Source: Moorena sp. SIOASIH (GTDB lineage: Bacteria > Cyanobacteriota > Cyanobacteriia > Cyanobacteriales > Coleofasciculaceae). From it: 64,000 bases of DNA. The stretch lies in assembly GCF_010671925.1 (NCBI RefSeq), contig NZ_JAAHIH010000005.1, positions 930,001 through 994,000 on the forward strand, written 5' to 3'. Under the pieces are notes generated by a model. The model was not told the DNA's origin and did not search any database. It saw only the letters and a list, made by a program, of their open reading frames with translations. This document shows positions 1-8,381 of the stretch, in pieces. The position numbers and the translations under genes are program-made. Every line of letters begins with the position of its first letter. The first letter of the stretch is position 1.

Positions 1-495
1 GGAAAAATCGGGACAGAAGCCACGATTGACCCGTTAATTAAATTGCTGGATGATGATGCCTATTTTGTGCGTAGTAGGGCGGCAGAAGCTCTCGGTGAAA
101 TCGGGACAGAAGCCACGATTGACCCGTTAATTAAATTGCTGGATGATGATGCCTATTTTGTGCGTAGTAGGGCGGCAGAAGCTCTCGGTGAAATCGGGAC
201 AGAAGCCACGATTGACCCCTTAATTAAATTGCTAGATGATGAGGACTATTTTGTGCGGATAAGTGCGGCAGATGCTCTGGGTAAAATTGGGGCAGAAGTA
301 GCGATTGACCCCTTAATTAAATCCCTGAATAATCCCGACTCATCTGTGCGGATAAGTGCGGCAGATGCTCTGGGTAAAATTGGGGCAGAAGTAGCGATTG
401 ACCCGTTAATTAAATCCCTGGATGATGACGACTATTATGTGCGTGAAAGTGCGGCAGATGCTCTGGAAAAAATCGGGCACAGAAGCCATGATTGA
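1..495 (+). pseudogene. HEAT-repeat protein, 5' part of a broken gene (runs off left edge)
   Basis: The frame is open from base 1, so the true start lies outside the window. The translation is a run of about 31-residue HEAT/PBS-lyase-like units (V-R-x-x-A-A-x-A-L-G-x-I-G, then I-D-P-L-I-K-L/S-L). It stops at TGA 493-495. Against the regular repeat there is one extra C near 470 (GGGCACAG where the repeat has GGGACAG). Corrected to the repeat frame, a TAG replaces the usual CCG after ATT GAC, and repeat homology then moves through another frame (508-585) before settling in the frame of the next feature. I infer that this and 530-2059 were one gene: a HEAT array fused to a phosphoesterase. Near-identical repeat units make slippage or unequal recombination a plausible cause. 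Confidence 0.75.
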
Positions 496-529
496 CTAGT
501 TAATTAAATGCCTAAAGATAATAAATTAG

Positions 530-2059
530 ATGTGCGTGGAAGGGGGGCAGATGCTCTGGGTAAAATTGGGACAGAAGGCGATTAACTGGTTAATTAGATG
601 CCTGGATGATCCCGACCCATCTGTTCGGATAAGTGCAGCAAAAGCTCTGGGCAAAATTGGAACAGAAGTTGCGATTGACCCGTTAATTAAATCCCTGGAT
701 GATCCCGACCCATCTGTGCGGATAAGTGCGGCAGATGCTCTGGGTAAAATTGGAACAGAAATGGGGATTGAACTGTTAATTAAATGCCTGGATAATGATA
801 AATCATATCTACGTGTAATGGCGGCAGATGCTCTGGGTGAAATTGGTACAGACGCCACTATTCCTAAACTGATTAATCTGCTGAAAAACCAAGAATTTGC
901 AGCAACTATTGCAGCAACTAATGATGAAGATACTTTTCAGAAAACCATGAAAGCCCTTGAAGCCAGTCAAGAGCGCTACCAATTGTACAAGGCAATCGAT
1001 AATCCCAAACCTACTCCCAAACCCGATAATCCTGAACCAATTACCAATCAAAGCATATCCATACTCCACCTCTCGGACCTCCATATCACCACCGGTGAGC
1101 AAGCTAGCCTTTGGTCATACCAACTGGCCCAAGACCTCACCCACAATCTTAAAATCCCTAACCTTGATACTCTTATCCTCTCCGGTGATATCGCCAATAA
1201 GTCTACTCCTAAAGAATACGACGCTGCACAACAGTTTCTCCACAACCTCTGCCAAGACTTCTCCCTAGATCCCAAGCAAATTGTTCTAGTTCCCGGTAAC
1301 CATGACCTCAACTGGGAACTAGCAAAAGAGGCTTATCAGTTATGCGACCGCACAAAAGACCACGATAAACTCCAAGACGGTCACTACATCAAAGTCACTG
1401 ATGAGGTGATTCGAGTCCGAGATGAAGCCAAATACCGACAACGCTTTGCCCACTTCCGCCAATTCTATCAAGCTATCAAAGCTCAACCCTATCCCCTGGA
1501 CTATCACCAGCAAGGGATTATTGACCATTTCCCAGAGCAAAACCTGCTGATCCTAGGACTAAACTCCGCTTGGCAACTGGATCACCACTTCAGAGCCCGT
1601 GCTAGCATCCACCCAATTGCTCTAACCAACGCCCTGACTAAGATTCGCCGTAATCCAAACTACCACAACTGCCTGAAAATAGCGGTTTGGCACCATCCCC
1701 TCAATAGTGCTGGAAGCGATAGCATTACTGACCAAGGATTCATCGAACAACTCGCCCAAGCTGGATTCCGCTTGTTCCTCCACGGACACATCCACAAAGC
1801 CGAAACCAGCCTTTTCCGTTACGACCTCAGTCCATATGGGCGCAAACTTGATGGAATTTGTGCTGGCACCTTTGGCGCACGGAGCAAAGAACTAGTACCC
1901 GGTTATCCCTGGCAATATAATCTGTTGACATTTGAAGGTAATCAGCTCACTGTCTACACTCGCCGCCGGGAAGAAGCCGATGGTGCTTGGAAACCTGATT
2001 CACGGTGGACTCAGGGTCCAGGAGAAGGTGCTAAAGATCATTATTCCATTGAGTTGTAG
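530..2059 (+). CDS. HEAT-repeat / calcineurin-like metallophosphoesterase
   Basis: The product would be 509 residues. Residues about 1-135 are HEAT-like units and about 172-500 form a calcineurin-like phosphoesterase. Visible metal-site motifs, in order, are S-D-L-H (DxH), S-G-D-I-A-N (GD), P-G-N-H-D (GNHD), W-H-H-P and H-G-H-I-H, so the dinuclear metal centre looks intact. The family cleaves phosphomonoester or phosphodiester bonds; the substrate here is unknown, and the HEAT part probably serves protein binding. The ATG at 530 falls inside a degenerate HEAT unit and lacks a clear ribosome site, so it is probably not the native start; the native N-terminus is the upstream HEAT segment. Whether the catalytic part is still translated cannot be told from sequence. 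Confidence 0.8.
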   Translation: MCVEGGQMLWVKLGQKAINWLIRCLDDPDPSVRISAAKALGKIGTEVAIDPLIKSLDDPDPSVRISAADALGKIGTEMGIELLIKCLDNDKSYLRVMAADALGEIGTDATIPKLINLLKNQEFAATIAATNDEDTFQKTMKALEASQERYQLYKAIDNPKPTPKPDNPEPITNQSISILHLSDLHITTGEQASLWSYQLAQDLTHNLKIPNLDTLILSGDIANKSTPKEYDAAQQFLHNLCQDFSLDPKQIVLVPGNHDLNWELAKEAYQLCDRTKDHDKLQDGHYIKVTDEVIRVRDEAKYRQRFAHFRQFYQAIKAQPYPLDYHQQGIIDHFPEQNLLILGLNSAWQLDHHFRARASIHPIALTNALTKIRRNPNYHNCLKIAVWHHPLNSAGSDSITDQGFIEQLAQAGFRLFLHGHIHKAETSLFRYDLSPYGRKLDGICAGTFGARSKELVPGYPWQYNLLTFEGNQLTVYTRRREEADGAWKPDSRWTQGPGEGAKDHYSIEL

Positions 2060-2094
2060 GGAGTCGGGAGTCGGGAGTCGGGAGTCGGGAGTCG
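2060..2094. repeat. Heptanucleotide tandem repeat (GGGAGTC)
   Basis: About five units of GGGAGTC directly after the phosphoesterase stop. Similar 7-bp arrays with different units occur in many spacers of this window. Confidence 0.9.
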
Positions 2095-2202
2095 AGAATA
2101 AAAATTCTTACAATTGATTTAGGATTGCTATATCAGAAATGCTTACGGTTGAGTTCAGACTATAATCATGGTCTAAGCTAATCTTGAACAGAGGTCAAAC
2201 CA

Positions 2203-2478
2203 ATGGTAGTTCGGCAACCTCGCTATAGCAAAGAAGAATTTGCTAGGCGTGGAGATTACATCTATCAGACTAAAGTACGCCCTTTGGTTGAAGCAGGCAA
2301 TAATGGCAGAATCCTAGCGATTGACATTGAAACTGGGGACTTTGAGCTGGCTGATGATATTCTCAGTGCTACAAATGGTTTGTTTGAGCGACTCCCAAAT
2401 GCCCAGCCTTGGATTGTTCGGATTGGCCATCGAGCTGTTCACCGTTTCGGCGCACGGAGCCTCAAACAACATGTATGA
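2203..2478 (+). CDS. Small protein of unknown function paired with an aspartic protease
   Basis: A 91-residue protein beginning MVVRQPRYSKEEFARRG. The ATG follows a purine-rich stretch (AACAGAGG). It is rich in charged residues and shows no signal peptide or membrane segment. Its stop overlaps the start of the next gene (ATGATG at 2475, TGA at 2476-2478), indicating translational coupling. The last residues (H-R-F-G-A-R-S-L-K-Q-H-V) may be changed by a small indel, but this cannot be shown from one copy. I recall comparable small genes directly before retropepsin-like genes in filamentous cyanobacteria, where an antitoxin-like or chaperone role has been guessed; no function is claimed here. 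Confidence 0.65.
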   Translation: MVVRQPRYSKEEFARRGDYIYQTKVRPLVEAGNNGRILAIDIETGDFELADDILSATNGLFERLPNAQPWIVRIGHRAVHRFGARSLKQHV

Positions 2479-2843
2479 TGTACGGTGTGGTAAATACAAA
2501 CTGTGAGGCAACGATTCGGCTAGTCGTTGGTAATGAAAATGCCCAAAGGCGAGTGATTGACGCTGTTATTGATACTGGTTATACAGGTTTCTTAAGCTTG
2601 CCCCGCGAAACCATCATTGCCCTAAATTTGCCTTGGACTGGAGTTGAGCGAGGAACTTTGGGTGATGGTAGCGAAGCCACCTTTGAGGTATATGCGGCAA
2701 CTGTAATCTGGGATGGTGAATACCAAAGCATTCCTGTCAATGGAACTGAAACTGATCCGTTGGTCGGAATGAGTTTACTTTACGGCTACGACTTGCGGAT
2801 TCAAGCTGTGGAAGGTGGCACTGTCATAATCGAAGCATTATGA
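2475..2843 (+). CDS. Clan AA (retropepsin-like) aspartic protease
   Basis: A 122-residue protein if started at the ATG (2475) overlapping the upstream stop; longer in-frame starts exist but would overlap the upstream gene far more. The single-domain retropepsin signature is present: A-V-I-D-T-G-Y-T-G-F-L-S-L-P (DTG catalytic loop), followed by the flap-like hydrophobic G-x-x-G-D-G-S region and a C-terminal L-V-G-M-S-L-L-Y-G-Y-D-L-R-I segment typical of clan AA. Such proteases act as homodimers, each subunit giving one Asp. The gene forms a two-gene operon with the preceding one. Confidence 0.8.
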   Translation: MMYGVVNTNCEATIRLVVGNENAQRRVIDAVIDTGYTGFLSLPRETIIALNLPWTGVERGTLGDGSEATFEVYAATVIWDGEYQSIPVNGTETDPLVGMSLLYGYDLRIQAVEGGTVIIEAL

Positions 2844-2889
2844 TCATTTCCCTGTGTTTAACTATTCCCATCAGGTGAGTGCGATCACA

Positions 2890-2930
2890 AATGCGATTGA
2901 CCTTTGGTCACGCTACGCGAACGCATGTCC
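2890..2930. repeat. REP-like palindromic repeat
   Basis: Contains ACCTTTGGTCACGCTACGCG, a variant of the dispersed GGCCTACGGCCAATCGCGTAGC element that recurs throughout the window, often next to GCGATCGC. Confidence 0.7.
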
Positions 2931-2937
2931 ATACTGT

Positions 2938-3251
2938 TCAATTCTCCTGACCAACCTGATGTTGTGCCAATAGCTGCTCAAATTCCTCAAGGGAGTTACT
3001 CTCAAGAGACTGATCAATCAACTGTTCCAACACAGAGATATCTTCTATTGAATTAATCGCTACCACCAATTCCGGTGATACCGATTCAAAGTGATGTTGT
3101 AAAATTTTAACTACTGCCTCTTGAAAAGCCTGTTGAAATCCTTGTTGAAATCCTTGTTGAAATCCTTTCTCCAGAGCCCTCTTCATTGCTCTTTCTTCGA
3201 CTCGACTAATTAAAGGCATCTGTCTTTCCTCCTGATAACGTTCGAGTTGAG
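2938..3251 (-). pseudogene. C-terminal remnant of an Rpn-type nuclease/putative transposase
   Basis: The reverse-strand translation from L-E-R-Y-Q-E-E-R-Q-M-P-L-I-S-R-V onwards, with a (F-Q-Q-G)n stretch, matches the last third of the neighbouring gene 3351-4331 residue for residue with scattered changes. Homology ends abruptly at 3251, where a MITE-like repeat begins. Only the coiled-coil/Q-rich tail remains and the nuclease core is absent, so this is a tandem-duplicate relic. Confidence 0.8.
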
Positions 3252-3345
3252 TGCATCTGATTAAAGCTGTTTGACCCGGTGGGTGGAATGGTAATCTTGG
3301 TGGAACGGGCATCAGGCGTGGAACGGGCATCTTGCCCGTGTCCTT
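3250..3345. repeat. Partial MITE-like element (family with GGGTGCATCTCA ends)
   Basis: Begins GTGCATCTGATTAAAGCTGT and continues GACCCGGTGGGTGG, then GGAACGGGCATCTTGCCCGT. This shares its left part with the fuller element at 62831-63042. The CGGGCATCTTGCCCG core is a hairpin also seen at 38460-38520. Only the left end is present here. Confidence 0.65.
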
Positions 3346-3350
3346 ACTCT

Positions 3351-4331
3351 TCAATTTTCCTGACTAACCTGATGTTGTGCCAAGAGCTGCTCAAATGCCT
3401 CAAGGGAGTTACTCTTAAGAGAGTGATCAATCAACTGTTTCAACACAGAGATATCTTCTATGGCATTAATCGCTGCCACCAATTCTGGTGATACCGATTC
3501 AAACCGATTTTGTAAAATTTTAACCACTGTCTCTTGAAAACCTTCCCGATATTGTTGAAGTCCTTGTTCCAGACCCCTCTTTATTGCCCTTTCTTCCACT
3601 CGACTAATCAAAGGCATCTGTCTTTCCTCCTGATAACGTTCAAGTTCTTGATTCAGCTCCAGTTCTAACTCTTCCGGTAAAGCCATCATTTGGTCAATAC
3701 ACTGGAACAGCTTAACTATATCGTTTTTACTATAACCTTGTTCAAAAAGTCTCCGAACCAGGTACCACTTCCATCGCTTGCGCTCCATCGGTTGTTTATG
3801 GGTAGCTTTCGTCTTCAAATGAGCCATCACCACTACAGCAAAGGGATTAGTACTCGATTCCAACACCTGCCACATTGACTGATAGTTCAGTAATTTAACA
3901 ATCGGAAATTCTAGACTCAGGCGACAACCTCCCAAGCCATATTCATAGGACGATGGAGACCAAGAAGCATTCTCATCCCCCAATACCGCTAAGCTAATCA
4001 CAGGTTTTTCGTACAGGTCGAATGCCCTGTAATGATATTGGTACATTCCCTTAGCAAAAGTTGATTCTTTTTGGCTTTGTACCTCTACATGAATCAAAAC
4101 CCAAGTTTCATTTCCACTACAGAGCCAGACCTGGAATAATTTATCAGCGATCCGTTTTCCTGATTCGGCTGCACCAACTATTTGCTGTAGCTCTGTATCA
4201 AGGGATTTAGGTGTCTGATTCCAATCAATCAGAGTGTGGAATTCGGGAAAACAAAACTGCAAAAATGACTCAAAATAGGCTTGTAATGCTTCTTTTCAAG
4301 GATTGTAATAGTCAGCTATGGGTTCGCTCAT
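3351..4331 (-). pseudogene. Rpn-family nuclease/putative transposase with an in-frame TGA
   Basis: Reading from ATG at 4331 gives MSEPIADYYNP, then TGA (4296-4298), then KEALQAYFESF and 303 further residues. In the family this point normally carries Trp (D-x-P-W-K-x-x-L), so the stop fits TGG to TGA. The remainder is full length: I-D-W-N-Q-T-P-K-S-L-D-T-E-L-Q-Q-I near the start and I-H-V-E-V-Q-S-Q, the PD-(D/E)XK-like E-x-Q element, then Y-x-Y-H-Y-R and a C-terminal tail. A TTG at 4262 could restart translation, but without a visible ribosome site. Family members are linked to recombination-promoting DNA cleavage. Best read as a recent pseudogene. Confidence 0.75.
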
Positions 4332-4546
4332 TTATATTTTTTAATTCTAGAATAATCCTAAAAACCATCTCATCAAAAAGAGATAACTGCTATCATTAAT
4401 GTCATGGTATTCAGTGTAGTAGATTGTATAGTAAAATAGCGGATTATGGGGAGATTAATACTAAAATTACTGAAAGCAATTTTTAGAATTTATCAAATAG
4501 GTTAAATCTACATTTTTGGAATTTTATGGAATAGCGATGCAGCCAT

Positions 4547-4580
4547 AAAAAAGGGGAGCCAGTTGCTGATCTGACTCCCC
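4547..4580 (-). terminator. Rho-independent terminator (leftward)
   Basis: On the minus strand GGGGAGTCAG, an 8-nt loop and CTGGCTCCCC are followed by TTTTTT. The ten-base stem has one mismatch. It would end leftward transcripts coming from the DUF2808 gene. Confidence 0.8.
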
Positions 4581-4621
4581 ATCTTCTAAAGTTTCCTGTA
4601 TTTCACTATTGCCATCAGCTG

Positions 4622-4700
4622 ACTGCGATCAGAAATGCGAACGCGCCCCGCGTGACCTACGGTCAATCGCGTAGCGTGGCCTACGGCCAATCGCTTTTCG
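4622..4700. repeat. Cluster of REP-like palindromic repeats
   Basis: Three overlapping variants around ACGCGCCCCGCGTGACC, GCGTAGCGTGGCCTACGGCC and AATCGCTTTTCG, the same family as at 46000-46060 and 49815-50040. Confidence 0.75.
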
Positions 4701-4734
4701 ATACTGTCGTTATTTCTGATAAAGCTTCAACTCC

Positions 4735-4786
4735 ATTTCTTACTATTCCGGTCAAGCCATCATTTGCTCAATACACTGGCTACAAG
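4735..4786 (-). pseudogene. Short remnant of an Rpn-type gene
   Basis: ACTATTCCGGTCAAGCCATC and the following AATACACTGG closely match 3674-3708 inside the Rpn-type gene. Only about 45 bp are recognisable. This shows that a third copy once lay here. Confidence 0.55.
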
Positions 4787-4879
4787 TAATTAATCCGATG
4801 GTGGGCAGTGGGTACTAACGCCCTCCAGCTGATCTTATCTGTCTAATCCACTGCCCACCCTACATAAACTTCCCACTGA

Positions 4880-4912
4880 TAGCTGATAGCTGATAGCTGA
4901 TAGCTGATAGCT
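4880..4912. repeat. Heptanucleotide tandem repeat (GATAGCT)
   Basis: About five units of GATAGCT. The same unit recurs at 32775-32810 and 58075-58180. Confidence 0.85.
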
Positions 4913-4938
4913 TACACTAGGACTAACCCACTTGCCCC

Positions 4939-5538
4939 TTAGTCTCCAAACTCATCAAAAAACAACCTACGGCTACCTAGGAATAAACCAGGGCTATTGT
5001 CTCCAGTGGAAAAAGCGGTGACTCCAAATAAATAAGAACCACTAAACTCAGGATTTTCCTTAGCTCTAACCGAAACTGTAATGGTTTGACCAGGATTAAC
5101 CGGTGGATCAAACACAACAGTTACTTGATCCGAGTGAGAAGATTCACTCCCGCCAATATTAGCCAAGGTCAGAGATGAGCCACCAGCAAAAGTGTTGCCA
5201 ACAAACGCACGACTCTTTTTCGGATCAAATTTGACTTTCTCGATATTAGTTTTATTCTGGGTAATCGTTACAGCTTGCAAAGACTCTCCAGCATCTTCAG
5301 GTAATCTGAGGGTGAATTGGTAGGTGGCTGGAACCCTTACTCTAGTAAAGCTCGTAGCCGCCCTAACTAAGCGCGGAGCACGGTTAAACACAGTCTTACC
5401 ATTACCGATTTCAATCGTCTTAGCAGGTAAGCCATAAAGAGTAGTTGGTAGCAATATACCCAATAAAAAAGCACCAGAGCCTAGAAGACGAGCCTTAGTT
5501 AATCCCCAACGTGCTATGTTATTAGTCATCTCAATCAC
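4939..5538 (-). CDS. DUF2808 domain-containing secreted protein
   Basis: 199 residues. Residues about 12-36 form a hydrophobic segment (L-L-G-S-G-A-F-L-L-G-I-L-L-P-T-T-L-Y-G) with a likely signal-peptidase site after L-P-A. The body carries features of cyanobacterial DUF2808: F-T-L-R-L-P-E-D-A-G-E-S-L-Q-A-V-T-I-T-Q, then F-D-P-P-V-N-P-G-Q-T-I-T-V and a Y-L-F-G-V-T-A-F tail. The predicted fold is beta-rich and extracytoplasmic; its role is unknown. An alternative start at the second ATG (residue 4) is equally possible. The gene is monocistronic, with the leftward terminator at 4547-4580 probably ending its transcript. Confidence 0.75.
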   Translation of the reverse strand: MIEMTNNIARWGLTKARLLGSGAFLLGILLPTTLYGLPAKTIEIGNGKTVFNRAPRLVRAATSFTRVRVPATYQFTLRLPEDAGESLQAVTITQNKTNIEKVKFDPKKSRAFVGNTFAGGSSLTLANIGGSESSHSDQVTVVFDPPVNPGQTITVSVRAKENPEFSGSYLFGVTAFSTGDNSPGLFLGSRRLFFDEFGD

Positions 5539-5744
5539 CTCTAATCAAGAAAGCGTCCGAAACAAATTTACTGTTTAACGAAAAATTGTTAATTAACCAA
5601 TACCCTTAAACGATAACTACTCTACCGGACTTATTATTAATTATCAGACTCTTCCGTTAAAATTACGTGATATCTACCTTAGAAAACCATAATAAAACCG
5701 AATATAGTGTTGCTCATACCTATTAGATACACAGGATTTTTTAC

Positions 5745-5850
5745 CACTCCCTACTCCCTACTCCCTACTCCCTACTCCCTACTCCCTACTCCCTACTCCC
5801 TACTCCCTACTCCCTACTCCCGATTCCCTACTCCCTACTCCCTACTCCCT
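5745..5850. repeat. Heptanucleotide tandem repeat (CTCCCTA)
   Basis: About 14 units of ACTCCCT/CTCCCTA with one variant (CTCCCGA), ending exactly at the stop of the kinase gene. Confidence 0.9.
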
Positions 5851-7622
5851 TAACGCCAGCCAAACCAACGCATTAATGGCACTAGCAGGTAATAACTCAC
5901 CCCTAGCCAAAATCCTTGTAAAATAGCCAACATAGCAAAAAAAGTCATAGGCTGATAGAAATCCAGTTTACCGGTTCTAGAAAAGGAAAAGATATTAACC
6001 ACAAATGCTGCTGGCAATAGATCAGATGACACTAGACCCCCAAATACCCCACCAGTGCCTGCTGCCACCACTAAGGCATGAACGAGATTATGACTGGGTA
6101 GCCCTAATCCTAGTACCAGGAGCATTACTGTAACCGCAGTAATCCATACCACTAACCCCTGGACAGATAGATCAGAAACCAATAATACCTTAGGTACTGT
6201 TGCCTGCCACATCAACCATCCCAGGCTATAACCAAAAATACCCATTATCCCTGCCACTAAAAAACGCCGCTGCTGACCAAAGCCTCCTGCAGCCGTCAAC
6301 CCCCAAGCTGTACCTAAGCCAGCCACCGCAAACAATAGCATTTCTTGCCACATCGTTATGTGCAGCGAAGGCAAGATCATATACAGTTGGTCAGATAGCC
6401 AATTTGTCACTTTCTCCCCAAGACTTGTCCAATTCAATACCATAAACCCAAGCGTTGCACAAAAAACTCCCCCAAAAGCTCCGAGGAACATCTCCCAAAC
6501 ACTATCGAGACAGGCTAGTGCGATGGTGATCACTACTGCTAAGAGGAAATGTTTTAGGGATGTGATCGAGTCAGTCAACCCTGTCACAGATTGTGTTAGT
6601 TTAGGGCATGATAACCCCAGAGCAGCTACCTGATTTCCTTGAGACGAAGATACTGGTGCTGAGGAAGATACTGGTGCTGGGGTAGGCTGGTAGCTAGGTC
6701 TAGGAGTCATACCTAGACGCAGATGAATCTCAATCGTAGTTGTTGGTCGTTGTTGGGGTACTACGCAGATCATTTCATCCAGCAAGTCCGCCAAGTCATG
6801 ACTTACCACTGCCTGCTCTCGCCATCGAAATTGACCAGTTACTGGGTCTTGTAAATCCTTCAACTCTTGACCAGTCAGTAAATGAATCATCGTTCGGCTG
6901 AGGGCATAGAAATCAGCAGCCGCTCCAATTGCTCTACCAGCTATCTGTTCCGGTGGAGAGTAACCTGGAGTAATCAACCGAGTCGAATCCTCCTGAGAAA
7001 GCTCAGAACCCACACTCAATTGTTTAGCTCCCCCAAAATCAATCGCCACTAGCTCTCCGGTGGTTTGCCGCAGCATTAAGTTTGAAGGTTTGATGTCACG
7101 GTGAATCACTCCACAACTGTGCAAGACCTGTAAAATTTCTGCTGCCTGGTAGAGCCAGTCCCGCACTAACATCTCTGGACATCCCTGAGGATGATCTATG
7201 AGCATTTGCTCCAAGGTTGAACCGTTGATTTTTTCCATCACCAAACAGTGCAGGTCTGGGTGTAGATCAAGACCTAGATTGACGACAAAATAGCTATCTT
7301 GGTCAACTTTGGGAATGCCTGGATGATCCAAACGTTGCAAAACATCTGCCTCTTGCTGAAATAGCTGCAATACCTTTGGTTTAGTATCCAGCAAGACCTT
7401 CAGCACCTTTTCTGTATTCGACTGCAAATCCCAAACGGTGTATATGTTGGCAAATCCTCCTGAACCCAAGAGCTGGAGAGGAAAGTAGCGATTCTTGAGC
7501 CTTAACTTTGCTCCACAACCATTGCAAAAGTTGTTATTCCTTGGCTGAGGGTAGGGCGCTAGGCAATTGGGATTAATGCAATGAATTGATTCAGCAACAA
7601 ATGGATGCACAATACAGCTCAA
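5850..7622 (-). CDS. 4-Cys serine/threonine protein kinase with multi-pass membrane tail
   Basis: 590 residues. An N-terminal double Cys knuckle (C15, C20, C33, C36) marks the cyanobacterial 4-Cys kinase group. The kinase domain spans about residues 46-310: glycine loop G-S-G-G-F-A (53-58), Lys75 in V-L-K-V-L, catalytic H-R-D-I-K-P-S-N (174-181) and D-F-G-G (195-198), so it should be active. After a Pro/Ser-rich linker, residues about 355-590 hold seven or more hydrophobic helices, probably anchoring the kinase in a membrane. The chosen start is TTG; no ATG lies in frame before the Cys motif, so the N-terminus is uncertain. Its ligand and targets are unknown. Confidence 0.85.
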   Translation of the reverse strand: MSCIVHPFVAESIHCINPNCLAPYPQPRNNNFCNGCGAKLRLKNRYFPLQLLGSGGFANIYTVWDLQSNTEKVLKVLLDTKPKVLQLFQQEADVLQRLDHPGIPKVDQDSYFVVNLGLDLHPDLHCLVMEKINGSTLEQMLIDHPQGCPEMLVRDWLYQAAEILQVLHSCGVIHRDIKPSNLMLRQTTGELVAIDFGGAKQLSVGSELSQEDSTRLITPGYSPPEQIAGRAIGAAADFYALSRTMIHLLTGQELKDLQDPVTGQFRWREQAVVSHDLADLLDEMICVVPQQRPTTTIEIHLRLGMTPRPSYQPTPAPVSSSAPVSSSQGNQVAALGLSCPKLTQSVTGLTDSITSLKHFLLAVVITIALACLDSVWEMFLGAFGGVFCATLGFMVLNWTSLGEKVTNWLSDQLYMILPSLHITMWQEMLLFAVAGLGTAWGLTAAGGFGQQRRFLVAGIMGIFGYSLGWLMWQATVPKVLLVSDLSVQGLVVWITAVTVMLLVLGLGLPSHNLVHALVVAAGTGGVFGGLVSSDLLPAAFVVNIFSFSRTGKLDFYQPMTFFAMLAILQGFWLGVSYYLLVPLMRWFGWR

Positions 7623-7707
7623 CAGACATTGTGATTTGATTTTATCGAACTGAGGAATTTTCTGATTAGTTAATTGAAATTTTGCTCAAACGACCTTTAC
7701 GTTTGTC

Positions 7708-8163
7708 CTAAGCACCACTGGCCGGAAAACTGCCACCGATAAAGTGAATATCACTGAAGGTTTCGATCCACAGACGAGCTCCACAATCAAGAGGGTTATC
7801 CGGTTGATACACAATCCTACACGGACCGAGGATTTCTACCTGGTTGCCATAGTTATTGTTGCCACTTCGTTTTACCGAAATTACTGGTAGCCGCTCTTCA
7901 GGGCTTTTGTGGTTATTAGAGCCAATCCGATTACGATTGACATTAATCTTGGCTAAAGCAGGAGGACGACTTTTACGCCAAGTTCCTTTCGGTCCCCGGT
8001 TCTTCTTGGTGATTTGGGGCAGATAGTTGAACAGGGGAATAATCCAGAATTTACCGCTTTTATAAGCACCCCTCACTCTACCGGACTCAAGCAATTGCCG
8101 TAATCGTCGAGGAGTTATACCCAACAGAGATGCTGCTTCAGTAGTACCAACGCACTTGTTCAT
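7708..8163 (-). CDS. Excisionase-like HTH protein, repeated family (copy A)
   Basis: 151 residues. The N-terminal 40 residues (T-T-E-A-A-S-L-L-G-I-T-P-R-R-L-R-Q-L-L-E) form a MerR/excisionase-type winged-helix start, with G-R-V-R-G-A-Y-K-S-G-K-F-W-I-I-P as the wing. The C-terminal half (about 100-150) is of unknown type, with the conserved V-E-I-L-G-P-C-R-I-V-Y and D-N-P-L-D-C-G-A-R-L-W-I-E-T. Two more intact copies (43372-43824, 45363-45815) and two fragments (47280-47424, 49602-49718) occur in the window, all on the minus strand. The upstream ACTATTCCGATAA motif is shared among copies. I predict a DNA-binding protein; target and role are unknown. The spacer to 8382 holds only short T/G-rich degenerate repeats. 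Confidence 0.75.
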   Translation of the reverse strand: MNKCVGTTEAASLLGITPRRLRQLLESGRVRGAYKSGKFWIIPLFNYLPQITKKNRGPKGTWRKSRPPALAKINVNRNRIGSNNHKSPEERLPVISVKRSGNNNYGNQVEILGPCRIVYQPDNPLDCGARLWIETFSDIHFIGGSFPASGA

Positions 8164-8381
8164 AAGTTACTTTTACTCCTACTTAAATTACTATTCCGAT
8201 AACACTATTATAATTAATCATCAAAGAATTGGCAAGGACACAAGCCAGATTTAGGTGTTAGGTTTTAGGTATTAGGTTCTGGGTTTTGGGTTTTGGGTTT
8301 ATTACTTAATGCCTAGTACTTAATGTCTAATGTCTAATGCCTAATGCCTAAAGAACTGAAGCACTAAAGTACTGGACTACT

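Noticed and set aside
957..1311. Frames on both strands within the phosphoesterase gene
   Set aside because: Shadows of the coding frame, which carries the DxH, GD, GNHD and GHxH motifs.
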